The position numbers and the translations under genes were made by a program. A stretch of DNA of 64,000 bases from positions 80,942,751 through 81,006,750 of the forward strand of contig OX422223.1 in NCBI GenBank assembly GCA_949130495.1, read 5' to 3'. Every line of letters begins with the position of its first letter. Within the stretch, counting starts at the first letter, position 1. Origin of the DNA: Sambucus nigra (Eukaryota > Streptophyta > Magnoliopsida > Dipsacales > Adoxaceae). Below are positions 54,241 to 64,000 of the stretch, piece by piece. The notes beneath the pieces are model-generated. The model saw only the letters and a program-made list of their open reading frames with translations, was not told the origin of the DNA and ran no database searches.

Positions 54241-54634
54241 AAGCAGAAAAGAATCGTAAATAAATTTCATAAAAGAAGAAAACCAACCTGAAATTGAAGA
54301 ATGAAGTTCACCGAAAACCACTTAGAACACCTGCCGAAAATCGCATGGGATTATCGAAATCGCTCAACAATATTTCCCTCAACTATGGAAAAAGGTAATA
54401 AGGCCACAATTCTGGGCATTTATCTAAGGTTTTCCACAAGTTGAAATGTCGTAAAGTTTAAAATGCCTCACCAAAAGGCCGCAACATAATATGAACTCAA
54501 ACCCCACAAAATGTCATCTTTAACAAGCTCTCGATCACAAAGCAAGACCTTGCCCCTAATGCTACATTCTGCGAACATGAAAAAGCCCCAGTAATAAATC
54601 ACTTACCTTTTAACATTGAGGCTTTGGCGACTTC
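54241..54634. other. Leader/spacer before the element C LTR with polypurine tract
   Basis: No ORF. Just before the LTR, AACATTGAGGCTTTGGCGACTTC is the best polypurine-tract candidate; it ends in ACTTC as in A, B and F (GGCTTC). Confidence 0.5.
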
Positions 54635-55183
54635 TGTTATACCCAAAATATGTCAGTCGATAGACAAGATACACGTGTAATGTAAGCTCACACTAGCACA
54701 ATGGATATATTCTCAAGTACTGATAAGAGGCCTCAGGCCATAAAGAAGGCCATGACCTGGTACTATACCAAGTTGCAGACTACTCTTCACTTTCCTATTA
54801 TTACGTAAGACCAAGGATTGGTACATAAATAGGCCACGGAATTTAAGAATAAGACTCCCTTAGAAGTACATAACTAGGTGCCTCATATATTGTGACCCTT
54901 CAAGCATAGCCCAACCTCAGAAGTATAAATAGTGAACCCTTACATGTCATCATTGGCTCGCCAGTTGTTCACCTTCTATAAGGATTCATCTGATCAATAG
55001 TTATCCAAAAGGCACGTGGGTTGTGCACGTAATTACCTCACCAACTACTATAAGTAGAGGTGTTCACCTCCTAATTTGACATGAAAGATCCGGGTAAAAA
55101 AGTTTTTCCCAATTCTCTCCAGTTTCTCTTTACACTAGAGTTCACACTCCAGCCATCAGGTCCAGTAACGTGAATCACTAACA
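54635..55183 (+). repeat. 3' LTR of element C (549 bp)
   Basis: Starts TGTTATACCC, ends ATCACTAACA, so TGTTA/TAACA ends are inverted. TATAAATA at 54,924-54,931. Homologous to 12,659-13,038. Confidence 0.75.
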
Positions 55184-55253
55184 ATCATGGCCTCCCTTTA
55201 GTTTATACTACAAGCCTGCAATATCCACTAGACATAATGTCTTTGACGGTATG

Positions 55254-57540
55254 TGTGGCCATTCGGGATTCCTACAGCATGAGGTTTGCCCTGAAAGGAG
55301 AGATAAGGGGAAAATATCCCTCAGTGCATTTGGGGATTTGAGGATAGACATCCTCTTTTTTGCCACTTGTAAGATCTTCATGAGCTACCATGGATATAAA
55401 TTGGTTTTCATCAAAGGGGGGGGGGGGGGGGGGGATATAGAAAATAGAGTTTCCAGTCTATTTTTCTCAAAATAAGCAAAATAATGTAGCCATCCTAAAA
55501 AGAACAACATTAAAAAGACAAACCGATGCATACAAAACCATATATATCGGGGGCTCGGGGATTAAGTTATAGAATAAGAAGGTGTTAGGTACCCATTATG
55601 CCCTTTCAGTCTCTCATGGGTTATAGTAATGTTCTCCTTTTTCTCTAAGATGTGACTCATGTGTATAATGTGTGTGATGTGAAAAATAGGTGAGAAACAT
55701 AAATTATCCTACTCACATCATGAGAAGGATAAAGAGGAATAATTATAAGGTGTATACAAAAGAAAAGGAACAATATGAGAAATACGATGTTCATGACCAC
55801 CAAATCATGATTCACTATGAGGAAGTAGAAGGGTATGTTGGACAGGAACACTAATATGTAGACATATACATACACACAATAGTACTAAATATGAGATTTA
55901 AACAAAGTAGCGCAACGAGCAAAATAGCACTCGAATCTTAATAATGGTTGAGGATGCCTATGTAGCCAAAATAGGCATCAAGGTCCATTTAGTTCAGTAT
56001 ATCACAAAGATGGGGCTTATCCCATAAACTCGAATTTACGATCCCTCTCTAGTTGGTTTTGTAGAAATCTTAATCATGTGTAAAAGTGTAGAAAAAGTGA
56101 GAAAAGCCTACTTTAGGGTTTATGAGTGAACCCTATTTTTGGCTTTTCTAATTTTATGAAAATATATTATGTGAGTACTAGTAATAAAAAGGATGTTAGT
56201 TGATGTGAGATGATGGAACAACCCTAAAAGATATCAAAAATTGAAGAAAGGTAAATAAACACACTAATTAAATAAAATAAAAAAGGATAAGAGTAGACCT
56301 TCTAAAAGATTCTGCTACTAATTTTTGAAGAGGAGTAAGATGATTTTATGGTGGTGGGATGAGGTAAGAGGCAAAATGTAGTGTAAAAGTGTGGTAAGAA
56401 AGGTAAGAGGAATGTTAGAAATTTGGATTTTTATAATGGCGATGCACTGATTTCAAGGCAGAGAATGTTTTGGTTGGTGAAAAGGGGGTCCTTGGAAATG
56501 AAGTCATGGTTTCCTTAAATAGCCAGGGTTAAGGGGGTGTCGATCGACATAGGCCCTAATATGTCAATCATCATACCTTTGGCTTGATGAAGAAGTAAAA
56601 TACATCAATGCCTATAGCCAGAGGGTATGGGGTGCCTATAGCAGTCCAAAAAGGACTTTTTTTTGGAAAAATTGGCTTAAAAATGCAAATTGTAAGTCCA
56701 AATAATGCACGACAAAAACCCTTGGAAAAGGAATTCGAAGCCCTGTGAGAAATTATTGGGCTACTCTCAAGTTTAAGAGTTGACTAAAGTCAAATGGAGC
56801 TCAGATGCGCCGATGGCCTATATATGGCAGTTCCCAGAGTAAAAAGGTAAGTAGATGGGAATTATAAGGTCGATTTATGCATGGTATGGACCATTAGAAA
56901 TGGAATTTAGGAACAACCGATGACCTCTATATCAGGGAATGGGGGGTAAAAAGGTGAGTACGCACAAACTGTAAGCCCGATTCGCGCACAATATGAACTG
57001 TTGGGGATAGAGGGAATATGTCAAGATCAACTTTGAGGACCTAATGAGTTGAAATGATCAATTTAGTGGGTTGAGGCCAATTCTGTGAGACTAGGTCAAC
57101 TCCGTGAACCTAAAAGGTAAAGGAGATCGATTCAGAGGGCCGAGACTGATTCTACGGACCTAAATAGTGGAAACGACCAATTCAAAGGGTTGAGGTTGAT
57201 TTCGCAGATATATTGAAGTAGTCAATTCAGAGGGTTAAGGTCTACATACCTAAAGGTTTGAAGTAACTGATTCAAAGGGTTGATGTCGGTTATATGGACC
57301 TAAAGAGTAGCGACATCCGATTTAGAGGGTCGAGGCTAGTTCTGCAGACCTAAAGATTTGAAGAAACTGATTTAGAGGGTCGAGGTTAATTTTGTAGACC
57401 TAAAGATTTAAAGCGAGCGATTCAGAGGGTTGAGGTCGCTTCTGCGGACGTAGGTCAATTCTGCAAACCTGAAGAGAAGAGGCAACTGATTCATAGAGTC
57501 GAGGTCAATTATGCAGAACTAGGTATTCTATAGACGTACA
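55254..57540 (-). repeat. Probable 3' LTR of element D (Ogre-like)
   Basis: The low end TGTGGCCATTCGGGATTCC matches the end of the solo LTR at 33,484 (TGTGGCCATCCCCGATCCC). Internal blocks match too (GAAGGTGTTAGGTACCC...GCCCTTTCAGTCTCTCATG at 55,580). The high end is placed at GACGTACA near 57,540 by rough resemblance to GTGTCCACA and is uncertain. Contains a G-run of about 17 at 55,418 and a tandem array at 57,050-57,520. Confidence 0.6.
57050..57525 (-). repeat. About 55-60 bp tandem array
   Basis: Eight or so copies of a unit with GATTCAGAGGGTCGAGG, GATTCTGCGGACCTAAAG and a variable linker, well diverged. Confidence 0.85.
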
Positions 57541-58055
57541 TAATTAGAATGTTTTGATAAATGTAGAAAATGATCGGGTTACAAAAGGCGGTGATCTCCC
57601 ATCCTGATTTCACTAGGAAGTGTGATGGTAGTGAGTCTTTTATGAGTTCCAACGCACTTTGTTTTAGATTTTGCTAGGGAGTATGTTGGCATACTTTAGT
57701 TCAATGTTTTTTTTTAAGTTTTTGTGCATCTGATCCTTTGGGTATTTTTTGAGAATTTTTGTGAATTTATTTTGCACAAAATTCATATTTTTAGATTCTT
57801 GCGACAAAATTTAAGGGGCCTGTCGATAGGCTTAGGTAGCGATGTGCCTATCAGTATAAGGCATGGACTCCTAGGATTCTTGGGGGAGGTGAAGGGTCTC
57901 TACCGATAAGCATGAATAGTGGACTACTGATCGGCATACCTCTAGCTCCTTATGAAAATGGGGAGACCTCCTTTATTTTTGACATCTCCAATTCAGTGAA
58001 CTTCCATCTCCCTCTCTTTATAATAATCTGTTTCGAGTGTATTTCTTTGAAAGAA

Positions 58056-59499
58056 TTATGGAAGGTGCAGCGAACAATGCTTGGATGATACTGATAACTG
58101 GGCTGGTTCGGAGTTGTGTGATGTTGAGGTGCTAGTATTAGGGAGTGATAACACCTGTGATAGTTTCAAGCCTATTCTCGATGGGAGGGTCCTCCTGTGG
58201 GAGCTCGGGTTCTACGACGGTGAGAAATCTAAATGGTTATGTGAGTGCCTGCTCTTTATTTTTTATTTTTCTATTTTCTCTTTCTTACTTGGTATGTTGA
58301 AGGGTTTTCGACTTGTATGTAGGTGGATTTCGCTTCATCAAGTATCCGTTCTTGTGGATCAATGGGGATAGAGAAGGTGTGAGAAAAATCCCTTGGGCGG
58401 TGCAGTTAATGGTGGAGATTGTTAGATTTGGCCCTCTGACTGGGGCTTTCGACAAGATGTCACGTCCTTCAGGGGTGTTGTGCTCTCTGGGTAAGTGATG
58501 GAGGGACACCAACCATACATTTCACTTGGGTTTTGAGGAGGTGACCGTTACTCCCATGGATGCTTATCAATTGAATGGGCTAGAGTGTTAAGGCCATCAG
58601 ATTGTGATGGATCAAACACTACGCGTATCTGAGGTCGTGGTTCAGACTGTGCTAGGAGATATTGAGTGGATAGTTTTTTTAGAGTTAGTTAGGATATCAG
58701 TGTTGAAGGGAACCTTAATGTGTAGACAGAACAATGAGTTTGACTAGCAGCAATAAGGTAGTCAACTCGTTTATTTATTCTGCTCTCCTTGGGAGGGTTT
58801 GTGGTGGAGACGAGTGATGATGTCGTCTATTTATTATTTCTCCCTTACTTGAGGATCATCTCAGAGACTCATCTGTAAGTCTGCGGGAGCTTTACTTTGG
58901 CCTCCCTTTATACTTCTCTTATTACTTTTAGTTAGTGTCATCGACCGACCTTTACGAGCCCCATATACCTTATGAAGGCAATCTTTGGATATAACTTTCT
59001 TTATTTCCTGCTTTCTTTCTCATTGCCACTTTGTATCGCTTTCTACAAACCTGGTCCTATGAGGTGATTGGGAACAATGTTGTATTAGTGTCCTTGAAGG
59101 CGAGTAAGGAAGGTAATTTCTCGATTGAGGAAGTTGAACCACGAGTTAGAGGAGTTTTTAGCTTTGAAGAACATGCAGTGGTGTAGAACTCCTTGACGAA
59201 CGATAAGGTTAGGCTTGGGTTTTTCTTTTCTTTTTTAAATTTTTATGTTTTTCTTGCACTTTTTAGATTTTTAATGACATGATTTTATTTGGGGACAGGT
59301 GACTATTGATGATGGGAGAAATCATACTTAGTTCATTTTCAACCATCATATCAAGTGTAAAAGCATAAATAATAAATAAAGAAAATAGAAAGCAAAATAT
59401 AAAGTGGTTCGGCTATAAAATGGGCATGTTTCCACTTTAGTGCCTTACTCTCATTTTATGTAATCATTAACATAATATTGGTGTACCATTAGAGGTGTA

Positions 59500-59531
<32 letters not shown>

Positions 59532-60830
59532 TTAAATACATGAGAAATGTAGCCCTGTGTGGTACAGGATGCAGCCTATGAAGTAAGTTTGTAGAGGGTT
59601 GTGGAGTGTAGTGGCATAGGTGACCTGGGAGCTATTAGAATGAGAGAGAGACAATAGATATTTGGGCAGGGCTTCACTATCAAATGTTGTCTTGGTAATT
59701 ATGAGGTGAGCATTCTATTTATAGAAGTTAAAAGGATGTGTCACATGCATGGAGCATGTGACATGTGGATAAGTTGGGTAAGAAGGGAATCCTTCCAGAA
59801 TTAGGACAACTGACAAGTACATGATAACATTGCTAAGTATGCTGAAGAGTATGTATTGCTGGAGGGGTATGTGGCCACAACCTACTTAGGATGTAGTCGT
59901 GGTGTATGGATGACTGCAGCGGCCTGTCTGAGTCCCAGGCAGTTCAAGATACTAGGCTTAATAGGGGCTGACACAACCTATTTGATCCCCAGGAAGCAAC
60001 AATACACTTAGGCCTTTTGCTACATGGGTTCTAGTATTAGGAATATATGCCTAGATGCAGAGGTTACTAACACATGAGTTCAAGTACGTCTAGTATCTGG
60101 GGGGAGAGGGTGGTGAGGAAAATGATGGAGGGCAAGGTGGAGATACAATTGTTGGTGCCTCCTGGGTTTGTGGGGAGAGTAAAGGAGATTTTAGACGAGG
60201 AAAAAGTGGTGGTGATGTAGGGTGAAACCTATACGCTCTATATGGACACAACGACGAGCTATGGTTATAAAAACTTCGTGACCAGTTGGTTGATGACATC
60301 ATTGATCTATGATGTGAAGGTTATGCCTCCACCAGTGGATGGTTTAAGGAGGGGTAGTAGTGCACTGGTACCTTCATCTCATAGCTAGGGGGTGTGGGGG
60401 AGGGGGTAACAAAGGCAGGGGACGTTCTTGTCCAGTATATCTCCATTCCTTCCTACCACATTTGTCTGGGTGGTGGGCCGATCATTTTTGTGCCTCATCG
60501 CCCTCGGGCCACAATAGATGGTTTTGTCTATATTCCTGAGACGATTTTCCAAAGACGGATATGACTTTATTCTTTTATTCCACATCTTGTCTCCCAATTT
60601 CTTCCTCTCTTACTGACTTTTTTGCTTTTGTTGGACTGATTCCTTCTCAGGCGGTTCACATATTGATATCATGGCTACAGGACATTCGAGACTAGATGGC
60701 CTCGGTGTCTGACCATATGAGGACATTGGCTAGGTCTGGTGTGATGCCACCATCCATTTCTATAGAGATCTTCCATTCTAGGTGTGTGGGATCTATTTCT
60801 CATCATCAGGGAAAGCTCATCCGCTAAGGT
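58056..60830 (+). pseudogene. Extra gene of element D with plant mobile domain, antisense to pol, LTR-interrupted
   Basis: The likely start ATG at 58,056 (MEGAAN) is followed by a one-base shift into DNWAGSELCDVEVLVLGSDN and KPILDGRVLLWELGFYDGEK. An 82-bp intron (58,241 GTGAGT to 58,322 TATGTAG) joins in frame to GFRFIKYPFLWINGDREGVR, FGPLTGAFDKMSRPSG, TFHLGFEEVTVTPMDAYQLN, GLEC and stop. The TFH-x-x-(F/G)-x-E-(M/V)-T(V/I)T-x-x-D-x-x-x-LxGL pattern fits the plant mobile domain (PF10536). Further pieces (DEEKVVVM, TTTSYGYKNFVTSWLMTSLI) continue after the inserted LTR, to about 60,830. Stops and frameshifts make it dead. Confidence 0.6.
59313..60072 (-). mobile_element. LTR (probably solo) inserted in the element D extra gene
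   Basis: Minus strand: TGTTAGTAACC start, TATAAATA at 59,723-59,716, and near the end the AAAGTGGTTCGGCT block shared with A, B and F LTRs. Flanks GATGA (59,308-59,312) and CATGA (60,073-60,077) may be a target duplication with one mismatch. Contains a (GA)n tract at about 59,505-59,530. Boundaries are tentative. Confidence 0.65.
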
Positions 60831-61430
60831 GCTTGAGGTTGTAGTTTTTAGTTGAGGGTTTTTTGGAAAGTACAGTCTACGTCCCAATTTATGTTGATCT
60901 TTTTCTTCATTTTTTTCTTTTCGTTTTCTCTACCTGAAAAATGTAAGCATAATGACGAATATATAGAAATTCATTTTTCATTATTTTGATTTATCTTGAG
61001 TTAATGACCTAGTCTACATGAACTTTAATTTTCCACTGAGATTTTATTTGTTGCTAAGGTATCCGTTAGAAATAATTACTCAAAAAAATCAGACAAAAAG
61101 ATCATTTTCGACAAAGAAAGGCCTCTATTTGGAAAGATGCATTTAAGAGGGGAAGGTAGAAAATTTCCCAAAATGGGGGGGGGGGGGGGGGTGTCGATTG
61201 GCTTACCTCTTGGTCTACTTATCAGAATATTGGTCAAGTCCAAATCACTTTTCTAGCCATTATTTCACTTCTTCTACACTTAGGAGTACTTAGGAGAAGT
61301 AATGGTAACAGCAGAACAAGCCCTTTGTTTTTTCTGGTTGACTTTGGGTATAAAAGGGACATTAATTATGGAAAACACAACACTTCAATTTCCTTTCTTC
61401 CTATTTTCCAAATCTTTTTGTCTTCTTGAA
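60831..61430. other. Spacer between the two plus-strand extra genes of element D
   Basis: AT-rich with a run of about 18 G near 61,175. No ORF. Confidence 0.5.
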
Positions 61431-61443
61431 ATTGCGATTCCCA

Positions 61444-62730
61444 TGACCGAAGCTTTATAATCCTACCATGAGAGTTTGGAGGCCATGTGTCATTATAACA
61501 TTAAATTTTAGGCTTTTAACTTGCGCCAGGTCACCTTGTGGCATAATCGTTCCATGGATTGGAGTCTCTTAGAAGTGACACTACAGTTTTGGTATCCAAA
61601 AGGCCATATTTTTCGATTTGGTCTGGATGAAGTGTGTCCCATAAACGAGGAGTACCTTTGATATTGGGCATTGACCCTGGTGTTGTAGTAGCTATGCCAG
61701 ACCTATCACGTTCCCCTCGGTCATCATTGGATAAGTTATTTCAATTTTTTCCTTTAGCTGCCCGACCACTGGTTCATAGAGGAAGTATTGCCCTTCTATC
61801 AGTATTGAATTTTGTGTGTCAAATAGACTATACTAATAATGACTTCGCTAGTGCTGTAGCCCTAGGATTGACTACCAATCTTCTTTTAATAACCGGTGAT
61901 ATGACGACACACCCACAGGTTGCCATGATAGTGTTGTGGATGTCTCATTAATGTAATCTGGCCACCATTATACTAAAAGATACTCTGAATGGGTTGGATG
62001 ACCAAAAGGAAGGTCAGGAAATTTTTTTACGGAGCATCCCTATGATAATGTTCCTGTGATTATTAGAGAGACTGCACCTGGAGGTTCCCCCTGAGTTCCC
62101 TCTGGTTGGTATTTCGAATTTATTTGCATGGTCTTTTTCAGCTTTGGCCCATCTATGAAGGACTGGGTGAATTGGCTCGTGGAGCATGGTGCTCAAAATT
62201 TTTTTAGTCAGTGCCATAGAGGGGCACTCTACATCCTCTTCTGCAATTGCGTGACTACTGATATGTTTGGTTGGTGGGCTTTCACCAGACGTGCTTAAAT
62301 TTTTCGTGGTGACTCCTGAGTTAAGTATGTTGGGATTGGATCATTCCTCCTCGCACAAAACCAACTTCTTTCCAGTAGAGGATCTGAGTGAATCTCTGCG
62401 GATGATATTGGGACCTTTGTGGTAGTGTTAACAACCGTCTACACATTCGTCTCAATCTGTTGGGGAGCCTGGGTTTATACTTAGGGATTATTTGAAATGG
62501 TTATGGAAGAAGGTAACCACGAAGGTCTGTGCGAAGGAGACTGGACAAAGGTGGCTTGTGATGTTTGATGCTTTGGAGGAGAACGTCGTGTCTTTATCTA
62601 AGACAATGAAAGCATACAATCACATAGGGCGTGTATAAAAGCACAACCAGGGATGGGATTCTTAGGGTCTTCCCTGGACTAAAAATGATGATGAGGTGGG
62701 ACCATCGAGTAGTTTAAATAGGTCTTTTAT
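61444..62730 (+). pseudogene. Second extra gene of element D (DUF7745-like), antisense to pol
   Basis: From ATG 61,444: LRQVTLWHNRSMDWSLLEVT, LQFWYPKGHIFRFGLDEVCP, INEEYL, frameshift, ILGIDPGVVVAMPDLSRSPR, LVHRGSIALLSVLNFVCQID, TNNDFASAVALGLTTNLLLI. The W-x-L-(I/L)-x-x-x-(L/V)-x-FW-x-P-x-x-x-x-FRFG-x-x-E-(L/V)-(C/T)P-x-x-EE(Y/F) pattern is that of the plant transposon-associated domain DUF7745. It ends with Lys/Arg-rich, possibly coiled-coil sequence near 62,650. Several frameshifts and stops. Confidence 0.55.
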
Positions 62731-62739
62731 GGAAGTTAT

Positions 62740-63215
62740 TTGTAATGTGTATGTGTGTTTGTGTGTGTAGGTTTGAGGTGTTTGGTTGTATAGGTTTGAG
62801 GTGTTTGGTTTTTTTCTCATTTTTGTCACTGATGTGTCATGTAATAAACATATTTCAATTTTTTAATAAAATATGATGATCATTTCAACATACTTTGTTG
62901 TGGCTTTAAAGCATTTCTTTTTATTTGAACTATCTACACCAATCGCTAAGGCATATATATCCTTTTATTTTTTTCAAGCTGATGAGAGAGACTAATGTTC
63001 TCGGGGGAAGAAAATAATAGCGTTTTAGGAAAGAAAAGGGATCGGCCCCAAAGTGTTTTATGGGATTCCTATGTACCTGTGTGGGTTATTATAAATTATA
63101 AGTTTTTACTTTTAAAAATGTGACTTTTGAGAGGATCATGTCCTACGTAGTTATGAGTTGAGTGAAGGGGTTTATTTTAGATTATAAGGGAGGTGAGAAG
63201 AGTCGTAGCGTGATA
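62740..63215. other. Non-coding spacer between extra gene and integrase
   Basis: GT-rich tract at 62,750-62,770, a 29-bp direct duplication (AGGTTTGAGGTGTTTGGTT type) at about 62,770-62,805, otherwise AT-rich. Confidence 0.5.
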
Positions 63216-63219
63216 AGAG

Positions 63220-64000
63220 TTGGACTAGGGGTAAAATTTCTTAAGACAATCCAAATTGATTGGACATTTCATCTCCTCATCATCGAGGTCTGTGAGTATA
63301 GCGGCGCCTCCTGACAGAATGTTCTTTACAATATATGGCCGACTTCCCTCTTGGATCCCAGATGGGTTTTATGATTTCTTTGAGGGAAATATATCCTTCT
63401 TGCACACCGCAATCATTGACCTTATTATTAAATGATTGCACAATGTGGCGATGGTACTCTTATATATGACATAGGGCTTTTAGTCTTCATTTATCCAAGA
63501 GTATGAGTTCATTGTAATGGCTTTTCAGCCAATCTTCTTCGCTAACATAACTTTTGAGCATGACCCACAGGGAGGGTATTTAAAGTTAGACATGTAGGAC
63601 TGCCTCCATGACATATACTAGGGAGTAAAGGGTATCCCCAGTAGGTGTTCTTATGGAGGTACGGTAGCCCCAGATGGTGTATGGGATTCGGTCTGCCCAA
63701 TCTCTACAACTTTTGGTAATTTTGCTGATGATCATTATAAGGATTTTTTTGGTGTCTTCGACACCCCCGTTGGTTAGTATCCTATAGGGAGAGGACTTGT
63801 GTTGGATTCCATACTTTCCAACTAGTTCTTTTAACTTAACTTCAAAATAGATCCCATTGTCTTATACCAACTCATGGGGAACACCGTAGAGGAAAATGAT
63901 GTTCTTCCTAATGAACTAATCTACTTTCTTTGCATTCAACACTACATATGACTTGACGTAAACTCATTTCGTGAAGTAATCAATAGCGACCAGGATGAAA
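63220..64000 (-). pseudogene. Integrase of element D, runs off the window
   Basis: Minus strand from the window edge: FILVAIDYFTK, stop, VLNAKKVD, stop, FIRKNIIFLYGVPHELV, stop, DNGIYFEVKLKELVGKYGIQ, HKSSPY, NGGVEDTKKILIM, then WADRIPYTIWGYRTSIRTPT, VYVMEAVLHV, then a C-terminal domain (EDWLKSHYNELILLDK, then PIWDPRGK) to about 63,220. Catalytic acids D (AIDYF), D (V-stop-DNG) and E (GGVED) can be placed, but at least five stops occur. Confidence 0.85.

Larger units (their letters stand above)
50450..55183 (+). mobile_element. Element C: 3' part of a Tat-lineage retrotransposon with antisense gene
   Basis: Plus-strand order: repeat spacer (50,450-51,250), antisense gene (about 53,990-51,540), purine-rich tract, 3' LTR (54,635-55,183). 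Pol and 5' LTR are missing on the left. The order is the same as the 3' half of element B, but sequences are only distantly related. Confidence 0.7.

Noticed and set aside
1..64000. tRNA, rRNA, organelle-derived inserts or viral genes
   Set aside because: No cloverleaf-like sequence, rRNA block, chloroplast or mitochondrial gene or virus-type gene was recognised by eye; a proper search (tRNAscan-SE, BLAST against organelle genomes) would settle it.

Overview
The window is nuclear DNA from a flowering plant with a repeat-rich genome. I cannot name the species. The evidence is nested LTR retrotransposons of plant-specific lineages, plant-type exon fragments with GT/AG splice sites, TATAAATA promoters inside LTRs, and AT-rich spacers. 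I found no complete host gene. What looks like coding sequence is either transposon-encoded (nearly all of it decayed) or short host-gene pieces.

Layout. 1-1.45 kb: an LTR that resembles a Tekay/Del chromovirus, cut by the window edge. 2.0-7.7 kb: a decayed minus-strand Ty3/gypsy element of the Tat lineage, reading LTR, PBS, gag, protease, RT/RNase H and integrase. 7.75-9.6 kb: a possible DNA transposon relic and a LINE-type RNase H relic. 9.6-12.65 kb: AT-rich, no gene. 12.66-13.04 kb: an LTR broken by a CACTA-like terminus at 13,039. 13.0-17.74 kb: a cluster of unrelated host-gene fragments (TTL/OHCU decarboxylase, eIF4A, subtilase, and an ankyrin exon of an acyl-CoA-binding protein). 17.74-31.67 kb: the 3' part of a plus-strand Tat element (B) with integrase, a hairpin-rich spacer, a large antisense gene, polypurine tract and 3' LTR. 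Element A (19,417-26,689, minus strand) is nested in B. A is complete, with 602-bp LTRs that I read as identical and a CTGAT target duplication.

31.67-37.58 kb: a truncated Sirevirus-like copia element whose gag is split by a hAT-type MITE, which is itself split by a 2.0-kb solo LTR. 37.59-43.51 kb: element F, a second non-autonomous relative of A (TSD ATCTT). 44.36-49.89 kb: element G, a complete copia-type element with gag but no pol (TSD CTTAC/CCTAC). 50.4-55.2 kb: the 3' part of a plus-strand Tat element (C) with an antisense gene and 3' LTR. 55.25-64.0 kb: a minus-strand Tat element (D) with 3' LTR, two plus-strand (antisense) extra genes and integrase running off the window. A 760-bp LTR is inserted in the first of those genes.

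How the parts relate. A, F and B share LTR termini (TGTTGAT), a PBS matching the tRNA-Asp 3' end, a polypurine tract next to GGGGGCTTC or GGGGCTTC, CCGAGGA-based repeats in U3, and arrays of CCAAC-N4-GTTGG hairpins. A keeps only the tail of B's antisense gene and a scrambled, broken pol in the order RNase H, integrase, RT. Yet it transposed very recently, so it was probably mobilised by proteins from a B-like element. Three independent Tat elements (B, C, D) carry a gene antisense to pol between pol and the 3' LTR.
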